Below the pieces are notes generated by a model. That model did no database searches. It worked only from the letters and a program-made list of their open reading frames with translations, and was not told the DNA's origin. From positions 1 to 17,256 of the forward strand of contig JAJYDH010000073.1 of NCBI GenBank assembly GCA_021777685.1: DNA of 17,256 nt, written 5' to 3'. Below are positions 1 to 7,298 of this stretch, piece after piece; positions within the stretch are counted from its first letter, which is position 1, and each line of letters starts with the position of its first letter. Made by a program: the position numbers and the translations under genes. Origin of the DNA: Planctomycetota bacterium (GTDB lineage Bacteria > Planctomycetota > Planctomycetia > Isosphaerales > Isosphaeraceae).

Positions 1-761
<761 letters not shown>

Positions 762-1086
762 GCGGTAGATCTCTCGAAGGGGAATGCGGAGTCAATCCAT
801 CGGGCGAAAATCTGCGCGTTGACGAGCAAATATGATACCCGGGCGAAATCCGATGCCCGAAAGAGAAGAGGCCCGCCGACAGCTCACCGGCCGACCCCGC
901 CCATCGGCAGCTCCCAACACATGATAGGCAACACATTACCCATGTCGCCAGTCGCTGGAAGACAGAATCCGCATCAGGAATTGGCCCGAAAGTTGCAAGA
1001 CCAGGGCCATTTGATCCCTGCTCGATCCCGACAAGGCGTGGCGGATCACGCGAAGCGGGGTCGGGTCGCACCCAGGAGTCCCAAAC
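762..1086. other. Divergent intergenic region with possible activator sites
   Basis: This 325-bp gap separates the sigma-54 activator from the plus-strand small protein and is richer in A/T than its flanks. It holds a sigma-54 element (982-998). The 9-mer CGGGCGAAA occurs twice in direct orientation (801-809 and 840-848, 39 bp apart), and a related inverted TCGGGC lies at 855-860 on the other strand. These sit about 135-180 bp upstream of the -24 box, a normal distance for enhancer sites. That they bind the activator is inference. I see no coding sequence in the gap. Confidence 0.4.
982..998 (+). promoter_or_regulatory. Sigma-54 (-24/-12) promoter
   Basis: TGGCCCG-AAAG-TTGCAA matches the family consensus TGGCACG-N4-TTGCW with one mismatch in the core. 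GG at 983-984 and GC at 995-996 are separated by exactly ten bases. Transcription would start near 1008, leaving a leader of about 80 nt before the ATG at 1087. The element faces away from the adjacent sigma-54 activator gene, the usual arrangement for a local target. Confidence 0.62.
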
Positions 1087-1284
1087 ATGGTGGACACCGC
1101 GAGGATCCGATTTCCCGACGACATGACCCGGGCCGCCGACCCCGACGGTGTCTCGGAGCTCGATCGTTACGCGACCCAGGCCGTGGAGCGCCTGAAGCAG
1201 TACGCCCGCGACGAGCCCGTCTCGTTCGCTCTCTGGGCCTTCGGCGTCGGCTTCGTGCTGGGCTGGAAGCTGAAGCCCTGGTGA
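1087..1284 (+). CDS. Small membrane-anchored protein, sigma-54-controlled (65 aa)
   Basis: This is a 65-residue protein with a soluble, charged N-terminal part (about 1-42) and one hydrophobic segment at 45-61 that ends in KLKPW. The order of a basic/acidic helix, then a Y-x-R-D-E-P turn, then a glycine-containing C-terminal membrane segment resembles the DUF883 family (ElaB/YqjD), stationary-phase inner-membrane proteins. The resemblance is of layout only, so I do not assign a symbol. AGGAG at 1074-1078 lies eight bases before the ATG. A strong sigma-54 element lies about 90 bp upstream, so expression probably depends on an activator such as the divergent neighbour. The function is unknown; a stress or envelope role is inference. 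Confidence 0.78.
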   Translation: MVDTARIRFPDDMTRAADPDGVSELDRYATQAVERLKQYARDEPVSFALWAFGVGFVLGWKLKPW

Positions 1285-1393
1285 GCCCCCGCCCGGCGGC
1301 CGCCACGTCCGGTCGCGGCCCCGGGCTGGCCCTTTCCGTCCCCGTTCTCGCTCCTCCGCCCCGATCCAATCCTGGCCCCGGGAATCACCGAAC

Positions 1394-2488
1394 GTGACCG
1401 TTACCGACCGAGTTCTGATCTTCGACGTTGATGCGGATCGGTCCGCGAAGCTGGCCGGGGCGATCGCGGCCCTGGGGCTCTTGACCTCGGAGTGTCATCG
1501 CCCGTCCGATGCCGTCGAGGCCCTCGGCCTCGAGCGTCCGAGCCTGGCCGTGGTGATCGAGGATGGCGATCCGTCGGGCTCCTTCCCGGGGGTGGCCCGC
1601 GCGGCCCGCTCTCGGGAGATCGCGACCGTCGGCGTGATCGACCCGGGGGGCGACCCGATCGCCCTGGCCGACCGGGCCCGGGAATTCGACGCGTGGGTCG
1701 CCCGCGACCAGGCCGCCCGAGAGCTCCCGGCCCGGGTCGCCGGCCTTCTCGACCGGCCGGGGCGGGACGGCCGGGCCGGCGCGGTGCCCGACCTCCCGGC
1801 GATCGACGCCCGGTTCCTCGCCCTGGTCGTCCACGACCTCCGGACGCCCCTGAACGTGATCGGCCTGACGATCCGGGCGATCGCGCAGACGTCGCCGGAC
1901 CAGGGGCCCGAGTTCGAGGAGGACCTCACGTTCCTCCAGGAGAACGCCAAGCAGATCGAGAAGATGCTGTCGCAGCTCGCCGACTACTGCCGGCTCCTCG
2001 AAGGGGGCTCGCAGCTCTCGACCGCCGAGTTCGAGCCGCGCCGGTTCCTCTCGGATTTCCTCGAAGACACCCTGAGCCGGCAGGGGGCCGACCCTTCGTC
2101 GGTCCGGCTGGAGCTGGGAGAGGGGAGCCCGCAGGAGGTCGCGCTGGACCCCCATCGCGTCCGGCTGGCGCTCCAGCACGCGCTGGCCAATGCCCTGATC
2201 GCCGCCGGCGAGGCCCCGGTCAGGCTCCGCTCGGGCGGCCGGGCCGGGCGGTGGATCGTCGAGATCGTCGTCGACAAGCCGCCCCCCTCGACGGTCTCGT
2301 CCCTGGAGCTGCACGCGGAGAAGTTCGAGCGGCTCGCCGGCTCGGCCGCCGAGCGCCGGGGGCTCGACCTGGCGATCGCCGCCCGGGTCAGCGAGCTGTT
2401 CGGCGGCTCCGCCCGGCTGGAGGTCGAGCCGGGGAGGAAGTCGACCGTGATCCTCGACTGGCCCGAGCGGCTCCCGGCGGCCACCTGA
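1394..2488 (+). CDS. Histidine kinase-like protein with decayed receiver and ATP-binding domains
   Basis: The 364-residue protein has three regions. Residues 1-120 fold like a receiver, but the usual catalytic lysine-proline is replaced by R-D (ARD at 103-105) and the phosphoacceptor position is unclear (IEDGD, 55-59). Residues 138-205 are a HisKA dimerisation helix pair with an intact H box, VVHDLRTPLN, placing the candidate phospho-histidine at H147. The C-terminal ATPase-like region keeps an N-box-like LANAL, but its G1 box (normally DxGxG) reads VDKPPPS and the G2 box reads GLDLAIA. It may therefore lack kinase activity and act as a phosphotransfer, scaffold or phosphatase partner; this is inference. 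The start is a GTG with no strong Shine-Dalgarno sequence. It lies 109 bp after the small membrane protein and could be read from the same promoter. Confidence 0.85.
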   Translation: MTVTDRVLIFDVDADRSAKLAGAIAALGLLTSECHRPSDAVEALGLERPSLAVVIEDGDPSGSFPGVARAARSREIATVGVIDPGGDPIALADRAREFDAWVARDQAARELPARVAGLLDRPGRDGRAGAVPDLPAIDARFLALVVHDLRTPLNVIGLTIRAIAQTSPDQGPEFEEDLTFLQENAKQIEKMLSQLADYCRLLEGGSQLSTAEFEPRRFLSDFLEDTLSRQGADPSSVRLELGEGSPQEVALDPHRVRLALQHALANALIAAGEAPVRLRSGGRAGRWIVEIVVDKPPPSTVSSLELHAEKFERLAGSAAERRGLDLAIAARVSELFGGSARLEVEPGRKSTVILDWPERLPAAT

Positions 2489-2490
2489 CG

Positions 2491-2508
2491 GCCCGATCGA
2501 TCTCGGGC
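2491..2508 (+). terminator. Hairpin after the kinase-like gene
   Basis: GCCCGA-tcgatc-TCGGGC is a perfect 6-bp stem with a 6-nt loop that begins three bases after the kinase-like stop codon. It has no T tract, so termination activity is uncertain. Confidence 0.35.
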
Positions 2509-2520
2509 GGGCCGGGGCCT

Positions 2521-2536
2521 CGGCACGACGCTTGCC
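2521..2536 (+). promoter_or_regulatory. Sigma-54 (-24/-12) promoter before the ferritin-like gene
   Basis: CGGCACG-ACGC-TTGCC matches all ten core positions of GGCACG-N4-TTGC, with GG at 2522-2523 and GC at 2534-2535 spaced by ten bases. The predicted start is near 2547, giving a leader of about 65 nt before the ATG at 2612. Enhancer sites, if present, would fall inside the preceding gene. Confidence 0.62.
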
Positions 2537-2611
2537 CCTGGAGTCGGGCGGGCCCTCTCCGGAGGGCGTCCCCCTCCCCCGACCACCCTCGAATCGAAAG
2601 TCAGGCCCGTC

Positions 2612-3106
2612 ATGGCGACCGCACCCTCCATCAACCGCGAATGGATCGCGTCCGAATTCTCCAAGGGGATCGACGCCGAGCACTCGCTCCAGACCCACGC
2701 CGAGTCCACCGCCTCGTCCCCGCCCGACCCTTCTCTGGGTGTCCTCTATCACGAGATCGCCGCCGCCGATGGCCGGCATCGCCTGATCGTCGAGACGATC
2801 GCCACCCGATACGGCTACAACCCGGGCCGGGGCGGCTCGTCCGGGATCGGCGGCACGCTCGAACGGCTCAAGGAGAAGGTCAGCGAGCTGGGCGCGACCC
2901 CGCAGACCCGGATCGAGCACGACCTCTCCGCCAAGGCCAGCGCCATCCACTGGTGCACCGCCTGGGTCCAGGCCTTCCAGTCGATCGGCGACGCCGAGAG
3001 CGCCCGCGAGCTGGCCGCCGTCCTGACCGAGGAGAAGGCCCATCATGACGCCCTCCAGGAGGGCCTCAACCGGCTCGTCAGCCGGGGCGCCCTCGGCGAG
3101 CACTGA
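2612..3106 (+). CDS. Ferritin-like four-helix protein
   Basis: This 164-residue, mostly helical protein has no signal peptide. Helix 1 contains D21-A-E23-H24. Helix 2 contains E48 and a DxxH pair, D53-G-R-H56, then E61. Helix 3 contains E102/H103. Helix 4 carries E140-E141-K-A-H144-H145, the ExxH signature of ferritin-like and rubrerythrin-like proteins. The pattern suggests a di-metal or single-metal four-helix bundle, but I cannot name the subfamily, and a DUF892- or DUF2383-like stress protein is equally possible. An almost ideal sigma-54 element about 75 bp upstream suggests conditional expression, perhaps in the same regulon as the 65-residue protein. The Shine-Dalgarno sequence is weak. 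A GC-rich hairpin follows the stop. Confidence 0.72.
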   Translation: MATAPSINREWIASEFSKGIDAEHSLQTHAESTASSPPDPSLGVLYHEIAAADGRHRLIVETIATRYGYNPGRGGSSGIGGTLERLKEKVSELGATPQTRIEHDLSAKASAIHWCTAWVQAFQSIGDAESARELAAVLTEEKAHHDALQEGLNRLVSRGALGEH

Positions 3107-3140
3107 TCCCGCGCCGTCCCCCTCTCCTCGGATCTCGCCA

Positions 3141-3178
3141 GCCCCCGGCCCGACCCGCGACGTCGGAGGCCCGGGGGC
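3141..3178 (+). terminator. GC-rich hairpin after the ferritin-like gene
   Basis: GCCCCCGG (3141-3148) pairs perfectly with CCGGGGGC (3171-3178), and an inner CCGAC/GTCGG stem (3150-3154 with 3162-3166) extends it. No U tract follows. It lies 34 bp after the stop and before an unrelated gene, consistent with a terminator. Confidence 0.5.
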
Positions 3179-3245
3179 AAGCTTCACGCCATCACATCCA
3201 CTCATGCTCGCAATCAGAATTGCGTTGGGAATCGCCAACATGCCG

Positions 3246-3275
3246 TTGATCATCCATGATTCGAGCTGTTAAAGT
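3246..3275 (+). promoter_or_regulatory. Possible sigma-70-type promoter of the HAF/PEP-CTERM gene
   Basis: TTGATC at 3246-3251 and TAAAGT at 3270-3275 are 18 bp apart, and a TG one base before the -10 makes it extended. The stretch around it is unusually AT-rich for this window. The leader would be about 65 nt. This is a match by eye only. Confidence 0.35.
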
Positions 3276-3345
3276 GGTTGTCGAGATCCAGGGTGATGCC
3301 CGTGAATCTTTCGATACCGGCCCTCGACGTCGGGGCGGGGAGAGC

Positions 3346-4563
3346 ATGGTCACGAGATCGAGCTTCGGCCAACGGTGGCTGGCAGTGCCCCTGGTCCTGC
3401 TGATGGGGAGCCCCTCCTGGGCGGGCTTCACGATCCAGGACCTGGGTTCGCCCATGCCGACCGGGACCAGCGGGGCGGCGGCGATCAACGCGGCTGGCCA
3501 GTCGACGGGAACGGCGACCGGGCCGGGGGTCGCCGCCGTCGCGGTGATCGGCTCCGGCCCCGGGTCATTCCAGGCGGTCGGCGCCCCCGGGGCGGTGACG
3601 AGCTTCGGCCGGGCGATCAACCTCCAGGGGACCATCGCCGGCTACGAGATCGACAGCTCAGGGATCAGGCACGGGTTCTACGCGGGGGCCGGGCAGATGA
3701 CCGTCCTCAAGCCACTGGAGGTCGGGACGCTGAGCGGGACTTATACCGTCCTCGGCGGGATCAACGACTCCGGCACGGCGGTCGGGACGGGCGACATCCC
3801 GGGCGGGGCGAACCGGGCGTTCACGATCGGCCCGGGCGGGTCGCCGACGATCATCGCCCCGCTGGGGACGGGGACGTTCGACTCGGCCAGCGGGATCAAC
3901 AACAAGGGGATGGTCGTCGGGACGTCGGAGACCTCGCCGGGCGGGCTCCAGGAGGCGTTCATCACCGACCCGACCGGCGTCGCGACCGGGCTCCTGGACC
4001 GGAACTCGGCGGGTAACTTCCGCTACAACACCTACGGGACCGCCATCGACGACAACAGCGACGTCGTCGGCTACGGCGACGTGGGCAGCTCCGAGCACGC
4101 CTTCTTCGCCCCGGCGCAGGGCGGCAAGCTGATCGACCTCGGCCTGCCTTACTACGCGACGTCGAGCATGGCGAACGCCGTCAACGACGACGGCGACGTG
4201 GTGGGGGAGGTCCTGTACGGCCCGAACCCGCCCGGCCAGCCCAGCTCCCGGGCGTTCCTCTGGAGCGCCTCGACCGGCATGGTCGACCTCAACTCGCTGC
4301 TGCTCCCGTCCGACCAGGCGAGCTGGACCCTCGTCAGCGCCACGGGGATCAACGACCTCGGCCAGATCTCGGGCCAGGGTTACTTCGACGGGGCCCTCCA
4401 GGGCTTCGCCCTCACGCCGATCCCGGGCGGGTCGCTGTTCGAGCCGGCGGTCCAGGGCGTGCCCGGGCCGCCGACCCTGATCCTCTCGGCCCTGGGGCTG
4501 GCGATCGCGGCGGCCGGGGCCGGGCTCAGGCGCGGACGAACCGGGGGCCGGGCAGCCGCCTGA
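3346..4563 (+). CDS. HAF-repeat exported protein with variant PEP-CTERM anchor
   Basis: The 405-residue protein begins with a Sec signal peptide (about 1-26, cleaved near SWAG). It then shows about seven copies of the HAF-type repeat, each centred on a block like ING-G-VVG followed by HAF/RAF (near 48, 91, 139, 184, 234, 279 and 335). The C-terminus is a PEP-CTERM-like tripartite tail: VPGPPTL at 372-378, a hydrophobic helix, and R395-R-G-R. PEP-CTERM tails are cut by exosortases, so the product is probably exported and surface-associated or secreted. The usual Glu of the PEP motif is Gly here. The frame stays open to 3256, but I chose the ATG at 3346 because GGGGAG (3337-3342) precedes it and the signal peptide starts there. 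The last 38 bases overlap the end of dprA on the other strand. Confidence 0.88.
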   Translation: MVTRSSFGQRWLAVPLVLLMGSPSWAGFTIQDLGSPMPTGTSGAAAINAAGQSTGTATGPGVAAVAVIGSGPGSFQAVGAPGAVTSFGRAINLQGTIAGYEIDSSGIRHGFYAGAGQMTVLKPLEVGTLSGTYTVLGGINDSGTAVGTGDIPGGANRAFTIGPGGSPTIIAPLGTGTFDSASGINNKGMVVGTSETSPGGLQEAFITDPTGVATGLLDRNSAGNFRYNTYGTAIDDNSDVVGYGDVGSSEHAFFAPAQGGKLIDLGLPYYATSSMANAVNDDGDVVGEVLYGPNPPGQPSSRAFLWSASTGMVDLNSLLLPSDQASWTLVSATGINDLGQISGQGYFDGALQGFALTPIPGGSLFEPAVQGVPGPPTLILSALGLAIAAAGAGLRRGRTGGRAAA

Positions 4564-5659
4564 CCAGCCGCCGCATCTCCAGGACGCTCAGGGTCGCCAT
4601 CACCTGCGACGTCGTGAGCTTGCCCCCGGCGATCAGCTCGTCGATCGACACCGGCCGGTCGTCGAGCCGGCCGAGGATCGACCGTTCCTGGTCGGAGAGC
4701 GAGAGTTCGGCCACATGGCGGACGGCCGGCTCCTCGGGCCGCGACTTGACCTCGCGGACCAGCGGGCCGAGCTCTTCGAGGATGTCGTCGACCGTCTCGA
4801 CCAGCCGGGCCCCGTCGCGGATCAGGTGATGGCAGCCCCGGCTGGGCAGGCTGTCGACCGGCCCGGGGACGGCGAAGACCTCGCGGTTCTGGTCCATCGC
4901 GTGCTTCGCGGTCGAGAGCGACCCGCTCCGGGGGGTCGCCTCGACGACGACCACGCCCAGCGAGAGGCCGGAGATGACCCGGTTGCGCTGGGGGAACAGC
5001 CCGGCGAGGGGCCCCTGGCGCATCGGCGACTCGGCGACGAGCGCGCCCGAGCCGGCCACCTCGCGGGCGAGCCCCTCGTGCTCGGGCGGGTAGACCTCGG
5101 ACAGGCCGTTGGCCAGGACGGCGATCGTCCGGCCGCCGGCCGCCAGGGCCCCCCGGTGCGCCGCCGCGTCGATCCCCCTGGCCAGCCCCGAGACGACCGT
5201 CAGGCCCACCCTCGCCAGCGAGCCGGCCAGCTTCTCCGCGATCCGCAGCCCATAGGGGGTACACTTCCGCGAGCCCACCAGCGCGATGGCGAGCTGGTCG
5301 GCCGGCTCGATCGCCCCCCGGACGTAGATCAGGGCGGGAGGGTCGGGGATGTCGCCCAGGGGGGGCGGGTAGCCGTCGGAGCCCCGGGCGACGACCCGGA
5401 CGCCCGTCCTCCGGCAGAGGTCCAGCTCCCCCTCGGCGTCGACCTCGCGCCGGGCCCTGGCGATCAGCCCGGCGAGCCTGGGGCCGACGCCCGGCACGTC
5501 GCGGACGCCCGACTCGGGCGCGTCCAGGACCCGACCCGGCGAGCCGAACCGATCCAGGAGGGCCCGGCAGGTCTTCGGCCCCACGCCAGGCACCATCGTC
5601 AGGCGGAGGAGGTCGAGCACGCCCTCGTCCGGCCCCGAAACCTCCGGCTCGACGCTCAC
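4526..5659 (-). CDS. dprA: DNA-processing protein DprA
   Basis: The 377-residue protein matches DprA/Smf throughout. It has an N-terminal helix-hairpin-helix/SAM-like part (about 15-70), then a Rossmann-like core with VGSRKCTPYG (128-137), SGLARGIDAAAHRGAL (157-172), FPQRNRVISGLS (222-233) and SGSLSTA (245-251), and a C-terminal winged helix (about 318-377). DprA binds incoming single-stranded DNA in the cytoplasm and loads RecA during natural transformation. The start is a GTG whose last two bases form the aroB stop (GTGA), preceded by GGAGGGGG, so translation is probably coupled to aroB. The frame stays open far upstream over aroB, but that is a shadow. The 3' end overlaps the convergent HAF-repeat gene. 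Confidence 0.95.
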   Translation of the reverse strand: MSVEPEVSGPDEGVLDLLRLTMVPGVGPKTCRALLDRFGSPGRVLDAPESGVRDVPGVGPRLAGLIARARREVDAEGELDLCRRTGVRVVARGSDGYPPPLGDIPDPPALIYVRGAIEPADQLAIALVGSRKCTPYGLRIAEKLAGSLARVGLTVVSGLARGIDAAAHRGALAAGGRTIAVLANGLSEVYPPEHEGLAREVAGSGALVAESPMRQGPLAGLFPQRNRVISGLSLGVVVVEATPRSGSLSTAKHAMDQNREVFAVPGPVDSLPSRGCHHLIRDGARLVETVDDILEELGPLVREVKSRPEEPAVRHVAELSLSDQERSILGRLDDRPVSIDELIAGGKLTTSQVMATLSVLEMRRLVRRLPGPRFVRA

Positions 5660-6777
5660 GCCCCCTCCGATCCGACCATCGCGGCCAGCGCGGCGCGGAT
5701 CTCGGCCTCGGGGGCCTCGGCCAGCTCGACCCGGCCGATCGACCTCGGCAGGACGAAGCGGATGCGCCCGCCCCGGTTCTTCTTGTCGCGGCCCATCGCG
5801 TAGAACAGGGCGTCGAGGTCGAGCCCCGGGGCGGCGACCGGCAGCCCGAACCGGCCGAGGAGCGCGACCAGCCGGCCGGTCACGTCCGGCCCGATCCAGC
5901 CCAGCCGCTCGGCCAGCCGGGATTCCGCGACCATCCCGGCGGCGACGGCCTCGCCGTGCTGGAACTCGCCCCCGTAGCCGGCGACGGCCTCGATGGCGTG
6001 GCCGACCGTGTGGCCGAAGTTCAGGACGGCCCGGAGCCCGGTCTCCTCGCGCTCGTCCTCGGAGACCACCCCGGCCTTCAGCTCGCAGCTCCGGGCGATG
6101 ATCCGGCGGATCGCCCCCGGCTCGCGCCCCTCGATCGCCCGGGCGTGCTCCTCCAGGTAGTCGAAGAACGCCGGGTCGAGGATCACGCCATACTTGACCA
6201 CCTCGGCCAGCCCGCACCGGAGTTCCCGAGGCGGGAGGGTGGCCAGGGTCTCGGTGTCGACCCAGACGCCCGAGGGCTGGTGGAACGCGCCGATGATGTT
6301 CTTCGCCCCCGGGTGGTTCACCCCCACCTTGCCGCCGACCGAGCTGTCGACCTGGGCGAGCAGGCTGGTCGGGACCATCAGGAGCGGGAGCCCCCGGGCG
6401 TAGGTCGCGGCGGCGAACCCGGCCAGGTCGCCGACAACGCCCCCGCCCACGGCGACCACGCAGGTATGCCGGTCGGCCCGCATCGCGACCAGCCGATCGA
6501 AGAGCGCCGAGGCCCGTTCGAGGCACTTCGACGCCTCGCCGGCCGGCACGACTTCCAGGCTCGAAGCGATCCCGGCGCCGACCAGGGCCCTGACGTACTC
6601 GCCGGCCATCGCGGCGAGGTTCTCGTCGGTGACGACCAGCCCCGAACGGCATCCCCGGCCCGCCCAGGTCGCCGCCAGCGCCTCGCGGGCGAATCCGCCG
6701 AAGGCCGCCGGGCCCTCGCCGCTGACCACGCGGACCTCATAAGACCGGGGACCAAGCTCGACGCGAACACACAGCAT
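5656..6777 (-). CDS. aroB: 3-dehydroquinate synthase
   Basis: AroB converts DAHP to 3-dehydroquinate, step two of the shikimate pathway, in the cytoplasm, using NAD and a divalent metal. The 373-residue protein has the NAD-binding GGGVVGD (111-117), the DSSVGGKVGVNHPGAKN block (144-160), AEVVKYG with metal ligand E192, NFGHTVGHAIE with H256/H260, and FQHGEAVAAGM with H274. Length and motif order are normal for the family. I chose the ATG at 6777 because the family's N-terminal strand (CVRVELGPRSYEV) begins there; the upstream codons run into heptamer repeats. The Shine-Dalgarno sequence is weak. It is followed by dprA with a 4-bp overlap, so the two are one transcription unit. Confidence 0.96.
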   Translation of the reverse strand: MLCVRVELGPRSYEVRVVSGEGPAAFGGFAREALAATWAGRGCRSGLVVTDENLAAMAGEYVRALVGAGIASSLEVVPAGEASKCLERASALFDRLVAMRADRHTCVVAVGGGVVGDLAGFAAATYARGLPLLMVPTSLLAQVDSSVGGKVGVNHPGAKNIIGAFHQPSGVWVDTETLATLPPRELRCGLAEVVKYGVILDPAFFDYLEEHARAIEGREPGAIRRIIARSCELKAGVVSEDEREETGLRAVLNFGHTVGHAIEAVAGYGGEFQHGEAVAAGMVAESRLAERLGWIGPDVTGRLVALLGRFGLPVAAPGLDLDALFYAMGRDKKNRGGRIRFVLPRSIGRVELAEAPEAEIRAALAAMVGSEGA

Positions 6778-6780
6778 CAG

Positions 6781-6815
6781 AGGACTCAGGACTCGGGACT
6801 CAGGACTCGGGACTC
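6781..6815 (+). repeat. Heptamer tandem repeat in the aroB leader
   Basis: Five adjoining 7-mers read AGGACTC, AGGACTC, GGGACTC, AGGACTC, GGGACTC. They end three bases before the aroB start codon (on the minus strand) and lie downstream of the predicted promoter, so they would be transcribed as the leader. A second cluster of the same heptamer in inverse orientation lies at 6947-6974. Confidence 0.85.
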
Positions 6816-6829
6816 GACCGGAGATGCCC

Positions 6830-6859
6830 AGTCTATCGCCCCGACACGACGATGGCCAA
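6830..6859 (-). promoter_or_regulatory. Possible sigma-70-type promoter of aroB-dprA
   Basis: On the minus strand, TTGGCC (6859-6854) and TAGACT (6835-6830) are separated by 18 bp. The expected start near 6823 leaves a leader of about 45 nt, made mostly of heptamer repeats. This was matched by eye without experimental support. Confidence 0.4.
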
Positions 6860-6946
6860 CGGTGAGCGGTCTGACCCGGCAGGTTTGCGGAGTCGCCCGA
6901 CAAGCGTCTCGTGACCATCCTCCCGAGGACCGCCCCAACGAATACT

Positions 6947-6974
6947 CAGTCCCGAGTCCCGAGTCCCGAGTCCC
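6947..6974 (+). repeat. Second heptamer cluster, inverse orientation
   Basis: CAGTCCC followed by three GAGTCCC units is the complement of the GGGACTC units at 6781-6815. One further isolated GAGTCCCTGGGAC lies near 7182-7194, just outside the palindromic element. Confidence 0.8.
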
Positions 6975-6975
6975 T

Positions 6976-7189
6976 GGGGTCCCCCTCTCGAATTTGGACA
7001 TCGCCGAGAGCGCAGACCCTCGTTCCCACGCTCCGCGTGGGAATGCCGTCTTCGACGCTCCGCGTCGTCTTCCGGCCTGGCCTCGCCGCACGGGAGAGGA
7101 CGCGGAGCGTCCCGGACGGCATTCCCACGGAGGACCGTGGGAACGAGGGGCGTCGCGATCCCAAAATCGAGAGGGACACCCGAGTCCCT
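6976..7189. repeat. Nested palindromic element, possible non-autonomous mobile repeat
   Basis: The two halves (about 6976-7075 and 7090-7189) are imperfect inverted copies of each other, roughly four bases in five matching when aligned by eye, with a centre near 7082. Inside are four small hairpins: 7023-7043 (8-bp stem), 7054-7066 (5 bp), 7098-7112 (6 bp) and 7122-7143 (9 bp). The block CCTCGTTCCCACG occurs once in each half. The intergenic place, symmetry and lack of any ORF fit a REP/BIME- or MITE-like element. No target-site duplication was identified. Confidence 0.65.
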
Positions 7190-7228
7190 GGGACCGGGAT
7201 ATCAGTCCTTCCCGAATGCCACACGGGA

Positions 7229-7237
7229 TGCTAGATT
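7229..7237 (+). promoter_or_regulatory. Possible extended -10 of the M50 protease operon
   Basis: TGCTAGATT has the form TGN-TANNNT of an extended -10 element, 62 bp before the M50 start codon and just after the palindromic element. No convincing -35 accompanies it. Confidence 0.28.
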
Positions 7238-7298
7238 GGAGTTCACGGATGGCCCCTCGACTCCGCTCGACGTCCGGAACCGCCACGGGTGGCTCGAC

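Noticed and set aside
1318..1333. Sigma-54 site before the kinase-like gene
   Set aside because: GG-N10-GC is present, but the flanking bases (CCCC and TGGC) match the consensus poorly and are expected by chance in this GC-rich stretch.
1385..3253. 622-codon open frame on the minus strand
   Set aside because: It covers the kinase-like and ferritin-like genes in antisense; those have motifs and ribosome sites or promoters, this has none.
3256..3345. Longer N-terminus for the HAF/PEP-CTERM protein
   Set aside because: The extra 30 residues precede a clear signal peptide and overlap a possible promoter; the ATG at 3346 has a good Shine-Dalgarno sequence.
4526..6652. A 708-codon open frame suggesting a fusion of dprA with a longer upstream part
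   Set aside because: Upstream of 5659 the frame reads an Arg/Gly-rich translation over aroB with no family motifs, while aroB in its own frame is perfect. The GTG with GGAGGGGG at 5659 is the real dprA start.
6781..6974. CRISPR-like array
   Set aside because: Units are only 7 bp, directly adjoining, and have no spacers or cas genes.
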